Part shown: piece by piece, positions 13,151-23,889 of the stretch
How the letters are laid out: every line of letters starts with the position of its first letter
Numbering within the stretch: the stretch's first letter is position 1
NCBI GenBank assembly: GCA_019454045.1
Contig: SKCR01038116.1
Span: forward strand, 95,420-159,419
DNA from: Zanthoxylum bungeanum
Taxonomy: Eukaryota; Streptophyta; Magnoliopsida; Sapindales; Rutaceae
Direction of reading: 5' to 3'
DNA length: 64,000 nt
Translations under genes and position numbers: made by a program
Notes under the pieces: generated by a model
What the model saw: the letters and a program-made list of their open reading frames with translations, nothing else
Databases searched by the model: none
What the model was told of the DNA's origin: nothing

Positions 13151-13492
13151 TCAACAGATTTCGAACATCAGTACATATCTATGTACCACACTTAGTATCA
13201 AAAATCCAATTTTGAAACTAATAGTGAACATATTTATGACAAACATACTTGAAGCCGGAGCCTTGCCCCTCTTCACTTCCTTCATGTCTGCCTTGTCCAT
13301 ACGACAATCATGCTTCCAGTGACCCCGTTTGCCACAGTTTAGGTAGACATCTTGGGATATGTCATTTGTCTTCCTAGAATACTGTGATGATTTTGCCTTT
13401 GCCCTTTTCCACACCCCAGAAGCCTTCGGCCAAGCCTTGGCCTTCTGGGATGTCGAAGTAAGATGCGCCTTGTGCTTCTTGCCCTTTTGCAA
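13151..13492 (-). pseudogene. Copia B gag zinc-knuckle remnant
   Basis: A 113-codon open stretch carries lysine-rich sequence and then CGKRGHWKHDC, the CCHC nucleocapsid knuckle (spacing nearly C-x2-C-x4-H-x4-C, with the first Cys in YLNCGKRGHW). It runs into the FVINMF protease-proximal segment also seen in Copia A. This would bind element RNA in a live Gag. The N-terminal Gag domain seen in Copia D is not found upstream (13500-13890). Confidence 0.82.
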
Positions 13493-13898
13493 ACTCTGGC
13501 TTTGCCTCCTAGAGCATAGCCATTAACTCTCCAAGAGTTTTGTATTGTAATTAGTACTTCTAAGATCTTAGTATAGATCTATGAAGATCCTTTAATTTCA
13601 ATATCATAATATAAGGATCTAATCCTTAATTCTGACGAAGAAACTATGGAGTCTTTTTGGCAAGCATAATGGATTGAGCACTAAAGTTATCATCACATGA
13701 ATCTTCCAAAGATTATGTTCTACTATTTGCTCAACTCCGAGCTTAGGCCCGAGATGTAATTCTTTCAAATAGAATAAATTCTCAATTTCCCAGGACTATC
13801 CTGAGGTTTTATTCCCAATATGAAAATTAAAGCCGTTTAAAAACATTTTTACCCAGGTTAAGTTTTAAAACGCTAATCTTTCAATTATCTTGATTGCT

Positions 13899-14102
13899 AT
13901 AGTCCAACTATCCAATCAACGATTTCAGGTACTATTGAATATAATGATTACTATAGTCTAACTATATAATCAACTATAATTTAATATTTAAATTCAAATA
14001 TATTGATTACTATAATCTAATTATATAATCAACTATAATTTGAATTAGTTTGAATACAGTCCAACTGTTAAATTAAAACAACGATATTAGTCTAACTAAT
14101 AT
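13899..14102 (-). other. Array of five mini-hairpins in Copia B leader
   Basis: Given on the element sense strand: ATAGT-TGG-ACTAT (13899-13911), TATAGT-TAG-ACTATA (13952-13966), TATAAT-TAG-ATTATA (14011-14025), ACAGT-TGG-ACTGT (14056-14068) and ATATTAGT-TAG-ACTAATAT (14084-14102). The third has A-T where the other stems have G-C, changed on both arms. It corresponds one-to-one to the array in Copia A. Confidence 0.82.
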
Positions 14103-16179
14103 TTATTCGAGTAATGACGAAAAATTGAAATGAGCGCGTATTGGCAAGTATCTAAACGAATTTGCAAACTTAATACTTACCTCCCACTATTTTTCGGCGA
14201 GCCTCTAACCCTCTGTTGAGTACTCGGGAAACCTTGTTTCCTAGTGGGCTAGGATCCTGTTAAATAACACACAACCTTGACTTTGGCCAACAAGCTGTAT
14301 GATATTTATCTAGGTAGATCTCTAAGATCAATTGGATCTCATCCAATTCCTAGATCCAGTAGGTGTACGTCCAAGTACGAAACATATATCTAATATATTC
14401 CAATATATCCAATATATTCCCTAACTTCTTTCCTCTGAATCAACTTAGCCTTGGCTTTGCACAACAAACTTAATAATTCCAGTTAAGCGGGACCCATTGA
14501 CCTTGGAAAGCTTCGTAATCGATGTCGATGGACAAGAAGTGATCTTGACTTTGGCCAAAAAATCACAACTTGGACAAGACACCGATATGGAACAAAGCCT
14601 TCATGATTCAAACACATCTGCGATGGACAAAGGCCTTAACTTTGGCCAACAAACCAGTGCCAATCTTGGATCTTGAGAATGAATCATTCAATGGAAGGAA
14701 AAATGCTTAATATATGTTGAGGGTTTTTCGCGTAATTGGCAACCAATTAATTATCTTTGATTAGGTCTCATCATACACCCTTAAACATGCATTCTAAAAA
14801 CATAATAAGGCGCGTAAATAAATTAATAATGATATGCGAATGGATATTTAAAACAACTTGTTCCTATAACAAATCTCTCCATTTCCTCTCTCCCGCTAGC
14901 ACAAATCTTACTTCTACCCAATTACATAACACTTCTAAGAAACCTCATTTACATTGAGGGGAATAGGTGAGAAGAGAAATACAAAGAATCAAGAGGTAAT
15001 AGGCTGGACACGCAGGTCCAATTTAATAAATTCTAAATTTATTACAAAACATTTCCAAAATTGCCCTCACCCATCTAATATCAATCCGATATAATTATTC
15101 ATACACCACATCCATGTATTCACACAAAGCATGTTATCAATCAATCTAATCCAATTAATTAATCTGAAATTAATGACCATCCAATGTTCAAACAACGATT
15201 TGATTTGCGCGAGTCCAACTCGTTTTAAGAATAAGTACTCAAAGTACAAATTCTTGAATTATATTAAACTACAATATTAAATGCAATTTAATTGCCTTCA
15301 ATACTAATCTTTATTTAATTATAAATTAAATAATTAGATTTTTTAATGAGCCTTTGCGACTTAGATTCTAAATCTAATCATTACGGGTCTCAAAGCCCAA
15401 TTAACATCCAATGTCAATTTAATTAAAGTCCAATGGGCTTTAAATTAATTATAAGGCATGGACTTTGGAAACCAAAGCCCAATAAGGAATCACACCCTTT
15501 GCCAAAAATCAATTTAGGCCCATTAGGCCCAATTAAAATTTTAAAGGCCCATTTTATTATATTTGGACTTTATGGTTATGGTTTTGGGCCCAATTGGATC
15601 CAACCAATTAACCTAAACCAAACTTGGCCCACCAAGCCCATTAAGCCCAAATACAACTTTATTAGCCCAATTCCAAATTTAAGCCCAAATAATTAAATTC
15701 CAAATTCCAAATTTCACAATTCAATTAACTTAAAGTGTATAGCCATAATAATTAATCAAATTAATATTTCCAAAATAAAAAATTATACAATTAATCATGC
15801 TTATTATCATCAACACATTCCAACATTATTGAATCAAAAATCAACTCATTTCCATGCTTCTAAGTCACAATATTTTAGGGATTTTCGTCTGATTCGATTT
15901 CGATTTCAATCCAATTAAATCCTAAATCAACATTTCCAAGTCTTTCAAACTCATCCAATGATTCAAAAAATAAAATCACCATGACATTTAGGGCACACTA
16001 ACTTTCGGCCAAGCCAAGTTTTTGGGGAAAAATTGATCCAATTCAATTTTCATCAAATTGATCATTCATAACACTATGTTATCATCATTCAAGCATATTG
16101 AAACGATCAATTTCATCAAAACATGCTCAAATCAATTTTACCCAAATTTTACCCTAAATCATTTTCATGCTTAAACAAG
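14103..16179 (-). other. Copia B leader (5' untranslated region), no gene
   Basis: About 2 kb of AT-rich sequence lies between the PBS and the hairpin array. It holds three copies of CTTGACTTTGGCCAA or a close variant (near 14276, 14561 and 14637), the complement of the leader motif of Copia A. A segment rich in AAGCCCA/GGGCC words lies at about 15430-15700. The open frames here have no family features. Confidence 0.75.
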
Positions 16180-16191
16180 GCTTTGATACCA
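16180..16191 (-). other. Copia B primer-binding site
   Basis: The reverse complement reads TGGTATCAAAGC, one base from the TGGTATCAGAGC site complementary to initiator tRNA-Met that is usual in plant Copia elements. It lies one base from the LTR end (16193). Confidence 0.88.
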
Positions 16192-16192
16192 T

Positions 16193-17284
16193 TGTTAGGT
16201 TTCTACTATAGTCCCAAGATCATTCAAGCAATGAAAATAATGTGAATACAATAAAGAAGTATGGCGGAATCATGCTTACAATGAATGGATTTGCGATGCG
16301 ATGAACATAAAAATTTCCTTGCTCCATGAAGCTCTCGGCGAAGGTCCCCTTTGTGCTCCTTTATTTTCGATCAACCTCCATTTGAGTGCTCCAACCTCCC
16401 AGCTTTGTAAATGGATTCCATGCTCAAGGTTTGTTCCCTATCACCTTGGATGACTCTTTAGTGTGTTAGCACTTGGAAAAATTTGCCACAAATTCTTCCT
16501 AAAGCTTCTTCATGCTCTCGGCATTGAGAGAAATTGAGAGGAAATAAATTGGACCAAGGCCGAATATGGGAGAGAGAGGAAGAAGATTAGTTGTGTGTGT
16601 GTGTTGTGTAATCTAATACACAAAATGAAAGTCAAATACCAAAATAATAAAAAATGGTAATGTCTTTCAAGCCATCACACTTGAGTGTTTGGCACTCCAG
16701 ATCATCCAACAACTTCCATCACAAAAAGTGATAAAGTTGACTAGTGATGTGACACATGATGTGACTTGTGGGCCCCACTTGATTCGAAATGCGAGTGGGC
16801 CCGCAAAACCTCCGGCCTCAGGTTCGCTAATTTCGAATTAACGAATTTTCCGTTGCGACGTAATCAAATATAATTAAATAATTATGCCTAGCAAAATTAC
16901 TATTCACATCGCTAGCGAATTAATTCTAAATTAAAGCGTTCGCCCGAATTAAAATCCATTTTAATTCTGCGTCGAAATCTAATTTCGATTAATATATCGA
17001 ATATTATTTTATCGATTAATTCCAAATTATTCGTTCTCTCTTTAAAAATTATTTTATCACAGATAAAATATCTCCGTAATTAATCCTAGATTAATTTTCT
17101 CTTTTATTAATTAATCCAGATTAATAATGTGCGAGCCATACGTCATCGGTGAATCTTCGGAAGCGATCCATGAGATCCCCGATAGTTGGCAGTAAATCCG
17201 GTCGTCGGACTATCCGAACATGTACGTACCTAGACTACGTTTTTACCGATTTACAATACATGGTTGGATTCTAGCAAAGCACCG
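16193..17284 (-). repeat. Copia B 5' LTR, first part
   Basis: It is homologous to 8350-9465 and is cut at AAAGCACCG by Athila K. The remainder is at 25432-26312. Confidence 0.92.
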
Positions 17285-19419
17285 TGATGAGTGGTATTTA
17301 TATCACTTATTCCCACTCATTTGACCTAATATTTTGTATAGTTTCTTGAGTTTTGTGAATGTTTTGATATGGTTTGTGTTATTTTGTAGATAAATAAAGT
17401 TTGGAAAGCATTGGAGGCAATTTGGGGCAAAAACGGACAAAAATGCGTCAACAGGGATATTTTGGTCTTAAGCGCGTCGCGACGCCAAGACTTTCACGTC
17501 GCGACGTCTAAAATGCGCCGAACAGTGCTAAAGTGCACCAGGTCCACAAATCAGAATCTGAGAAAAGTTTGACTTTGCTAACATGCGCCGTGCCACATGT
17601 CAGCATCCTACGGTGCCGACAGTCATCATCGCCACGTGTTCCACGTGTCATTCCATGTCATCAGCCACGTCAGCAAGTCAACAAGTCAACATTGGCACCT
17701 CACTGCCACATCATCATCAGCCAATCAGGAAGTGACACGTGTCACAATTCTACGGTGCCGACAGTCTCTTTCCTACGTGTCGCCACGTCGTCGCCACGTC
17801 ACCACCACGTCAGCATCAATAATTGAGTATCTAATCCTTATCTGACACGTGGCGGATAAGAATCTCATCGACCAATCAGAAGCCACCACGTGTCACAATA
17901 ATTGAAGCCCAACCACCATCCACGTGTCACATTATCAGCTTATCCAGAATCTTCAAACAGACGAACCAGAGCGTGCCACGTCGATAAAAGCTAGCGTAGC
18001 GACGCAGAGGCCTTGGCGTCGCGACGCTGGAAGCTTATCGCGCCTATAAATTGAGCTCGAGATTTCAGAATTGAATGCACCACTCTCTCTCTTATAATCT
18101 TTCTAAAGAGAGAGTTTTCTCTCTACTTTCTTTTAATTTTTAGTTTTTTTTTAGTTTTTAGTTTTGTAATTAATTTTAATTACGTTTTGTTAATATAGTA
18201 ATTTAATTTTTACTTTTTACAGTTTTTATTATTTACCATGAGGAGGTAACTCCCCCAGCTAGGGTGAAAGGTAATTCTTTTACTGTTACTATTTAGATTA
18301 ATCTCCCTTAAAAATAATATATTCACTATTTAAAATATTGACTTAAAAAGGATACCGCCAGATTGGTCGGTTGGTAATTCATTTTAATCTGATTTAAACC
18401 TGACTAATAAAGGATACCGCCAGATTGGTCGTTGGTAATTTAATTTTGGTTCCGCCTTTATGGCTGGTTGGACTTAATTTGACTTAATCAGGTTACCGCC
18501 TATATGGCTGGTTGGAAAAAGAATCACAAGTTTATATATTATTTTGGGAGATATCTAAATTAGTAGTAGTAAAAGTAATTCCTTTTACCTTAGCATTTTA
18601 TTTTATTGTAATTTACTTTTCAGTATTTACTTTACCGTATTTTTACTTTATGTCTTTTATTTTCAAGTTTTTACTAGCCCTAGTTATGTGTTGTAACTAA
18701 ATTAGTTATCTGGGGTTGTGATGAAATCCAATATCACCGTTTTATAAGGGTTAGATTATAGCTTGGGTAATATAAAGATTTATTTATTGAGTCTTAAACT
18801 TAATGCTTTTTCTTTCTTGGCCATTAATAAAATTGATCTGGTAAATCTAAAATGAACTAGACATAGGGATTTTAGGTTTCAGCCTTAGACTCAATAGCCC
18901 ACGATCTTCCTTGAGGATAGATAACCCTTTAATAGATTTCCTTACAGGATAGGAATATACCTGTCGGGCGGGGGTAGCCATAATTGGAACTTAAACTTAA
19001 TGAATCCAGATAATTTGGTTGACATAGACATATGGTTCAATTGGGTTAAACTGGGTATTTGTGTCTGACCATCGACAGAGGCTTACATATAATTTAGTGT
19101 TCCAGGTTAATAAATCAATATATTACCCAACTTTAAGATAACCACTTCATCTTTAAAATGATATTGGAAGAAATCACAACCCTAGATAGTTTTTAATATT
19201 GAATTTTCTTAAAACCTAATTTCGACAATTTTATTTACTTGCTGTTAAATTTAGAATCGTCACCATTTCAAATCAATCAATCAACCTGTTAGATACTAGT
19301 AATCATTTGACCTCATAAAATTAATAGATTAGATATTAAGTCCTCGTGGGATCGATATTTTTATACTACTTGAACGATACGTGCGCTTGCGTTATACGTG
19401 TGTGTTTACGCTCCGGTCA
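17285..19419 (+). repeat. Athila K 5' LTR
   Basis: The LTR starts TGATGAGTGG and ends CTCCGGTCA. U3 contains CG-rich palindromes (GTCGCGACG near 17477, 17501 and 18018) and a G-box cluster. A TATA box lies at 18045. U5 contains about 60-bp degenerate repeats around TACCGCC...GGTTGG (18350-18515). No second copy of this LTR is in the window. Confidence 0.9.
17607..18050 (+). promoter_or_regulatory. Athila K LTR promoter: G-box cluster plus TATA box
   Basis: Six CACGTG G-boxes occur at 17633, 17642, 17736, 17846, 17887 and 17921; four are CACGTGTCA. Many further ACGT cores (CCACGTC, CTACGTG) lie between them. A direct repeat beginning CTACGGTGCCGACAGTC occurs at about 17608 and 17750. The TATA box CTATAAATT is at 18044-18052, about 120 bp after the last G-box. 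bZIP/bHLH factors, including ABA-response bZIPs, bind such sites; use by this LTR is inferred. Confidence 0.7.
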
Positions 19420-19425
19420 AGTTTT

Positions 19426-19443
19426 TGGCGCCGTTGCCGGGGA
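19426..19443 (+). other. Athila K primer-binding site
   Basis: TGGCGCCGTTGCCGGGGA lies six bases after the LTR end. This is the tRNA-Asp-type PBS typical of Athila and related Gypsy elements. Confidence 0.9.
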
Positions 19444-19549
19444 CTTATTTATCTTTCACTATTAGTTTAGGGGTTAGATACGTTACTTGTATCTAATTTC
19501 TTTTTACTTATTGTTTTTGTTTTCTTGTGTTTCAGGTTCTCAGAACTAC

Positions 19550-21236
19550 ATGAGACGAACCAGAAGCTTTGAACTCTGATCGCTTGACCCAGAAATTGAA
19601 AGAACCATCAGACAGTTGAGAAGGGAAAGGCGAGAAGGCGAAGAAGCTTTAGTCAACATGGAACCTGAACCTTTGATCGTTGCACCACCAATTCCCATTC
19701 GAGACAGAACCATTCCGGTGGTTGACAGACTCATTTCCTGTATTGTACTTCCTCCCTTACCAGCAAATGCGTGTGACATCAAAACATGCATTCAGATGAT
19801 TCAGCAGTCAGTTCAATTCGGGGGGAATGCAACTGAAGATCCTAATGCCCACATCAGTAACTTCCTGGAAGTTTGCGGCACTTTTAACTACAACAGAGCA
19901 TCAGAAGAAGCAAAGAGACTGCGAGTTTTTCCATATTCCCTGAAGGACAGAGCTAAAGCTTGGCTACATTCACTACCAGCAGGTTCCATCACAACTTGGA
20001 ACACTTTAGCCACCAAATTTCTTGCAAAATACTTTCCACCAGCCAGAACCGGAAAGCTGAGGAATGACATCACATCCTTTGTACAACAAGATTCAGAATC
20101 CCTCTGCGAAGCTTGGGAAAGGTACAAAGATTTACTCCGGAAATGTCCTCACCATGAGATTCCAAAATGGCTTCAAGTCCAAACATTCTATAATGGCTTT
20201 CTGGAATAATGAGAACCACAATCGATGCTGCTGCTGGAGGAGCCTTGATGGCAAAAGGAGAAGATCAAGCCTGGGACCTAATCGAAGAAATGGCCAACAA
20301 CAATTCCTTGTGGCCAACAGAAAGGAGCATGATCCAAGAATTGCAGGAATTTATGAAGTTGGAGCAAACACAGCAGTGAATACCAGGCTGGATCAGATAT
20401 GCAAATGTCTAGAAACACTTAGCACGCAAGTTGTGAACATCACTGGAACCACAAGTTCACCATATGGAGGAGCACCAGAACCGAACCAACTTGAAGAAAC
20501 GGTGAATTATGTCAACAATTTCAACAGACAAGGGAACAATCCAAATTCCAACACCTACAACTCATGGTGGAGGAATCATCCTAATTTTTCATGGAGCAAC
20601 AATTCAGGCCAACAGTAGAACTATCCACCACTTGAATTCCAGCAACAGAACAAAAGCCATGAGCAAGCAAATGAACCAAGAATAACAGAAGTGTTGACCC
20701 ACTTGAAAAAGATAGAAGCAAAACACGACTCCCACGCAGCAAGATATGATGCTATGTTTCAATCCCAAGCAGCATTAATTCAAAGTCAATCTGCTTCTAT
20801 TAAAGCACTGGAGAATCAAATTGGACAACTGGAAAATGCTCAGAGTTACAGACCGCCAAGTACCTTTCCTAGCAACACGGAGCCAAATCCAAGAAACATG
20901 GGGAAGGAGTAATGTCATGCCATCATGTTAAAAAGCGGTACTGAAATCAACAAAGATGTTGGAGCCAAAACAACTGCTGAGGAAGTTCCAAAAGAAACAA
21001 AGCAACAGATGGAGGAAAAAGAAGCAAAGGAAAATGAACAGATCACTCCACCTCCACCTTTTCCTCAACGTCTTCAGAAGAACAAATTGGACAAGCAATT
21101 TTCCCGTTTCCTGGAGATCTTCAAAAAGCTGCATATCAACATTCCATTTGCATAAGCGTTGGAACAAATGCCCACCTATGCCAAATTCATGAAAGATATT
21201 CTTTCACGAAAACGGAGATTGGGAGATTACGAGCAG
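19550..21236 (+). pseudogene. Athila K gag (broken)
   Basis: Gag starts at MRRTRSFEL (19550). Codon 10 is TGA where related elements usually continue. The core (about 19780-20206) shows EDPNAHISNFLEVC, LKDRAKAWLHSLPAGS, WNTLATKFLAKYFPP and ESLCEAWERYKDLLRKCPHH, the Retrotrans_gag domain that builds the virus-like particle. A frame change near 20207 leads through GGALMAKGEDQAWDLIEEMA, and a second near 20340 into LDQICKCLETL and NTYNSWWRNHPNFSW. Stops at 20616 and 20910 follow. The tail (20925-21235) holds PFPQRLQKNK, FLEIFKKLHINIPF and YAKFMKDILSRKRR, the gag/protease linker of Athila elements. Confidence 0.9.
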
Positions 21237-21289
21237 TAGCATTAACAGAAGAATGCAGTGCCATCATTCAGAGGAAACTTCCCCCAAAG

Positions 21290-21650
21290 TTGAAAGATCC
21301 TGGCAGTTTCACTGTTCCTTGCGTCATATAGAAGACATAACTTTGGTAAGGCTTTGTGTGATTTAGGTGCGAGTGTTAACTTGATGCCTTTTTCTATTTT
21401 CAGGAAATCACAGATTGGAGAAACAATGCCAACTTCAGTCTCACTGCAACTTGATGATAGAACACTCATATTTCCGAGAGGTGTAGTTGAGGATGTGTTG
21501 GTCAAGGTTGACAAATTCATTTTCCCAGCAGATTTTATTGTCCTTGATATGGAGGAAGACACAGACGTGCCAATCATCCTCGGGAGACCATTCTTGGCTA
21601 TAGGTCGAACCATTATTGATGTATAAAAAAGAGAACTAACCATGAGGGTA
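21290..21650 (+). pseudogene. Athila K aspartic protease
   Basis: The retropepsin region reads LCDLGASVNLMPFSIF (catalytic D-L-G-A-S, about 21354-21380). VSLQLDDRTLIFPRGVVEDV and PADFIVLDMEED follow, with ILGRPFLA (the second conserved loop) near 21580-21600. A TAA ends the segment at 21624, and KRELTMRVQDQELTFNVFKAMK continues in the same frame to about 21800. The catalytic motif is intact, but gag upstream is broken, so activity is unlikely. Confidence 0.9.
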
Positions 21651-21799
21651 CAGGACCAAGAACTAACATTCAATGTTTTCAAAGCCATGAAATTCCCAGA
21701 TGATGAAAAGAATGAGGAATGTTTCAGACTTGATGTGATACATAGTACCGTTCAGTACTCTGATGAAAGACAAAGTTCTACTGACAACTTAAAACATGT

Positions 21800-22237
21800 C
21801 AATTGCCTGTGGAGCCTAAAGATAAAGCATATTTTGTTCTGAAGGAGCCAATTTTTGCACTACAAGCAACAGAAGAGAAAACGTTCCACCAGCTCAATGA
21901 ATTGGAGGAATTTCACAATCAGCCTTTTGATGATGCCAAATTGTACAAAGAAAATGGCAAGAAGAAGAGACATGATGAGAAGTTAGTGCGCATACAACTG
22001 GAACCAGGGAAGAAGGTACTGTTAAACAAATCAAGGGTGAAATTCTTCCCATGGAAGCCAAAATCACGGAGGTCAGGTCCATTTGTGATCACCAAAGTTT
22101 TACCAAATAGAGCCGTTGAGATACATGATCCTGACGCTAACAAAACTTTCAAGGTTAAGAACAAGCATGTCAAGCACTACTGGGGAGAATCATTTGAGCG
22201 ACAAAAAGAAAGTGTTACACTTTCAGATCCAGCTTAA
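21800..22237 (+). pseudogene. Athila K integrase C-terminus fused after protease
   Basis: From about 21803 the frame reads PVEPKDKAYFVLKE, LNELEEFHNQPFDDAKLYKE, EPGKKVLLNKSRVKFFP, RSGPFVITKV and KHYWGESF, the C-terminal part of Athila-type integrase. The preceding segment is the protease tail, so RT, RNase H, and the zinc and core domains of integrase are missing. The deletion joint is at about 21795-21805. This segment alone cannot reverse-transcribe or integrate. Confidence 0.88.
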
Positions 22238-22374
22238 CGTTCGAGAAGTCAAGTCTGGCTGACGACTTTAAACTTAGCGCTAGCAGGGAGGCAACCCATG
22301 CAATTTGTTGTATATTGTGATTTGGTGTGTTTTATTTTTGTGTGTTTAATTTTTACAGGTTTAGTCATTTCAAA

Positions 22375-22886
22375 ATGGAAGATGCTCTCGCAAATCTTCG
22401 CAAGCAATTTCCTTCCCTCCCTCAAAAATCTCTGATGAAAGTCTACAAAGCTCGCTTGGAACGGATGAGACTACTGATGATCAAAGGTATTCCTAATGAC
22501 ATTCGTTGGGTAATTGAAGTACGAGTCCGATTGGCAGGTGAGTCTTCTGACTCTTTTATTTCACATCTGCCTGGTTTTGGAAGAAGCACCTATGCAAAGA
22601 AACGTAGAGCTAAGCAAATGGTGTTTGTTTCAAATATGCACGATTTAATTGCAACACTCGTTGTCGTTCTTTAGGAATGGTGTCTGATAATCGCGAAGAC
22701 AAAATTAAATTCATTAGGGATGGCTTGAGTAATGAGTCTTTAGATGATATATCTTTAACTCTTGAGACGCATCCCAGTGGATATGTTCACATAGCCATTC
22801 GCAAATTACATACACAATTCCAAAAGGAAAGACAACAGTTAAGTCTCGGGAATCTGACTCAAAAGACCCTGTTTGCCAATTTATAA
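22375..22886 (+). CDS. Unknown ORF X in the env-like position of Athila K (one frameshift)
   Basis: The ORF starts MEDALANLRKQFPSLPQKSL and continues as a basic, helix-prone sequence (VYKARLERMRLLMIKG, STYAKKRRAKQM). Near 22650 a +1 change joins it to RCRSLGMVSDNREDKIKF and THPSGYVHIAIRKLHTQFQK, giving about 168 codons. I recognise no domain, signal peptide or membrane segment. It lies after the integrase tail, where Athila elements carry env-like ORFs, and before the LOG-like gene. It could be an element-specific ORF or another captured host fragment. Confidence 0.45.
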
Positions 22887-23180
22887 GAAAATTGGATGGG
22901 AAGCTTGTCCCTGACGCATAGACGTCAATCAAGCCGTTAGTTTTCTTGTAAATATTATATCTCTTTGTCTTTTCTTAATAATTGTGATTTGTTGTTATCT
23001 TTTATTTTCTCCAACAGGATGCAGACCTTTTTGACCTTTCACGATTTCTTTTGTGTTACCTAACAATCGTCATTTGGAAGATATTAGTGCTATTATTACT
23101 CACCCTTTTTCAGGTACTATAAATTCAGCCCGTCATTGCACTTTTGAAGGCATCCAGAGTTAAGAAAGAAATAAAAAAAA
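22887..23180 (+). promoter_or_regulatory. Spacer before the LOG-like gene: possible splice acceptors and TATA
   Basis: The spacer is pyrimidine-rich with two acceptor-like ends, TTTTCTCCAACAG (about 23007-23019) and CCTTTTTCAG (about 23104-23113). TATAAAT at 23118-23124 is about 60 bp upstream of the ATG. An A-run leads into the start codon (AAAAATGGAAG), a good plant initiation context. Env-like ORFs of Athila elements are thought to be expressed from spliced RNA, so either splicing or a private promoter could serve the gene. This is inference from motifs only. Confidence 0.35.
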
Positions 23181-23832
23181 ATGGAAGCCACTTCAAGAAG
23201 AGGAGTTGAAAACATCTGTGTGTTTTGCGGTAGTAGTGTTGGAACTAAGCCACAATACATAGAAGAAGCACAAGAATTAGGTCGAGTCTTAGCTGCAAGA
23301 AATATGCACTTAATATATGGCGGAGGAAATCTTGGACTTATGGGGATCGTTTCAAAGGCTGTACAAGAGGGAGGCAGTCATGTTTTGGGAATCATTCCAA
23401 AACCCTTGGCAGAGGCAAATCTTATTGGATCATCAAACAGAGAGGAACTGATCGTGCCAGGTATGTCTGAACGACTGGTAGAAATGATTAACCGTGCTGA
23501 TGCTTTTATCGCTTTGCTAGGTGGCTTGGGTACATTAGAGGAAATTTTTATAGTTCTATCTTGGGCGAACCTGAACATACACTAGAAACCGCTTAGACTG
23601 CTCAACGTTGATGGATTTTATAATTTTCTTTGTGTGTTTCTTGATGATGCTCGGAGAAATGGGTTCGTTCAAAACCTTTGAAAGAACTCATCTTTACTGC
23701 TAGAACTGCTCCGGATCTAATAGACCAACTCATAGCCTATGAACCACGAGTTGACCCTATCCTTTCAAAGATAAATTGGTCCGAGGATGATCGTGGTAAG
23801 AGGCGTCGAATTAATCTGGATCTTAACCTTTA
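23181..23832 (+). pseudogene. Captured LOG-like gene (cytokinin riboside 5'-monophosphate phosphoribohydrolase)
   Basis: LOG enzymes release active cytokinin bases from their nucleotides in the plant cytosol. Residues 1-134 read as a continuous LOG fold: ICVFCGSSVGTKPQY (12-26), LIYGGGNLGLMG (44-55), HVLGIIPKPLAE (67-78), M-S-E-R98-L-V-E-M, and LGGLGTLEE (113-121), the family's PGGxGTxxE signature with Pro and the aromatic both changed to Leu but the final Glu kept. A TAG at 23583 follows WANLNIH. The same frame then continues KPLRLLNVDGFYNFL and LDDARRNGFV to about 23672. After a shift the tail is LIFTARTAPDLIDQLIAY, ending KRRRINLDLNL. Plant LOG genes normally have several introns and none is visible, which suggests capture as cDNA. 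Loss of activity is likely but not proven. Confidence 0.88.
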
Positions 23833-23889
23833 ATTTCCTGTAGATTTTCAACTAACCAAGTACGACCTTCTTAACTCTCCTTTTACTGT

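Noticed and set aside
15433..15696. GGGCCCA/AAGCCCA-rich stretch as a possible satellite or TCP-site promoter
   Set aside because: It is leader sequence shared by A, B, C and D (for example 47580-47760 and 37900-38230), so it is an element component, not a host promoter.
17533..17845. Overlapping open frames in the Athila K LTR
   Set aside because: They arise from the repetitive CACGT/CATCATC composition of U3, lie upstream of the TATA box and resemble no protein.
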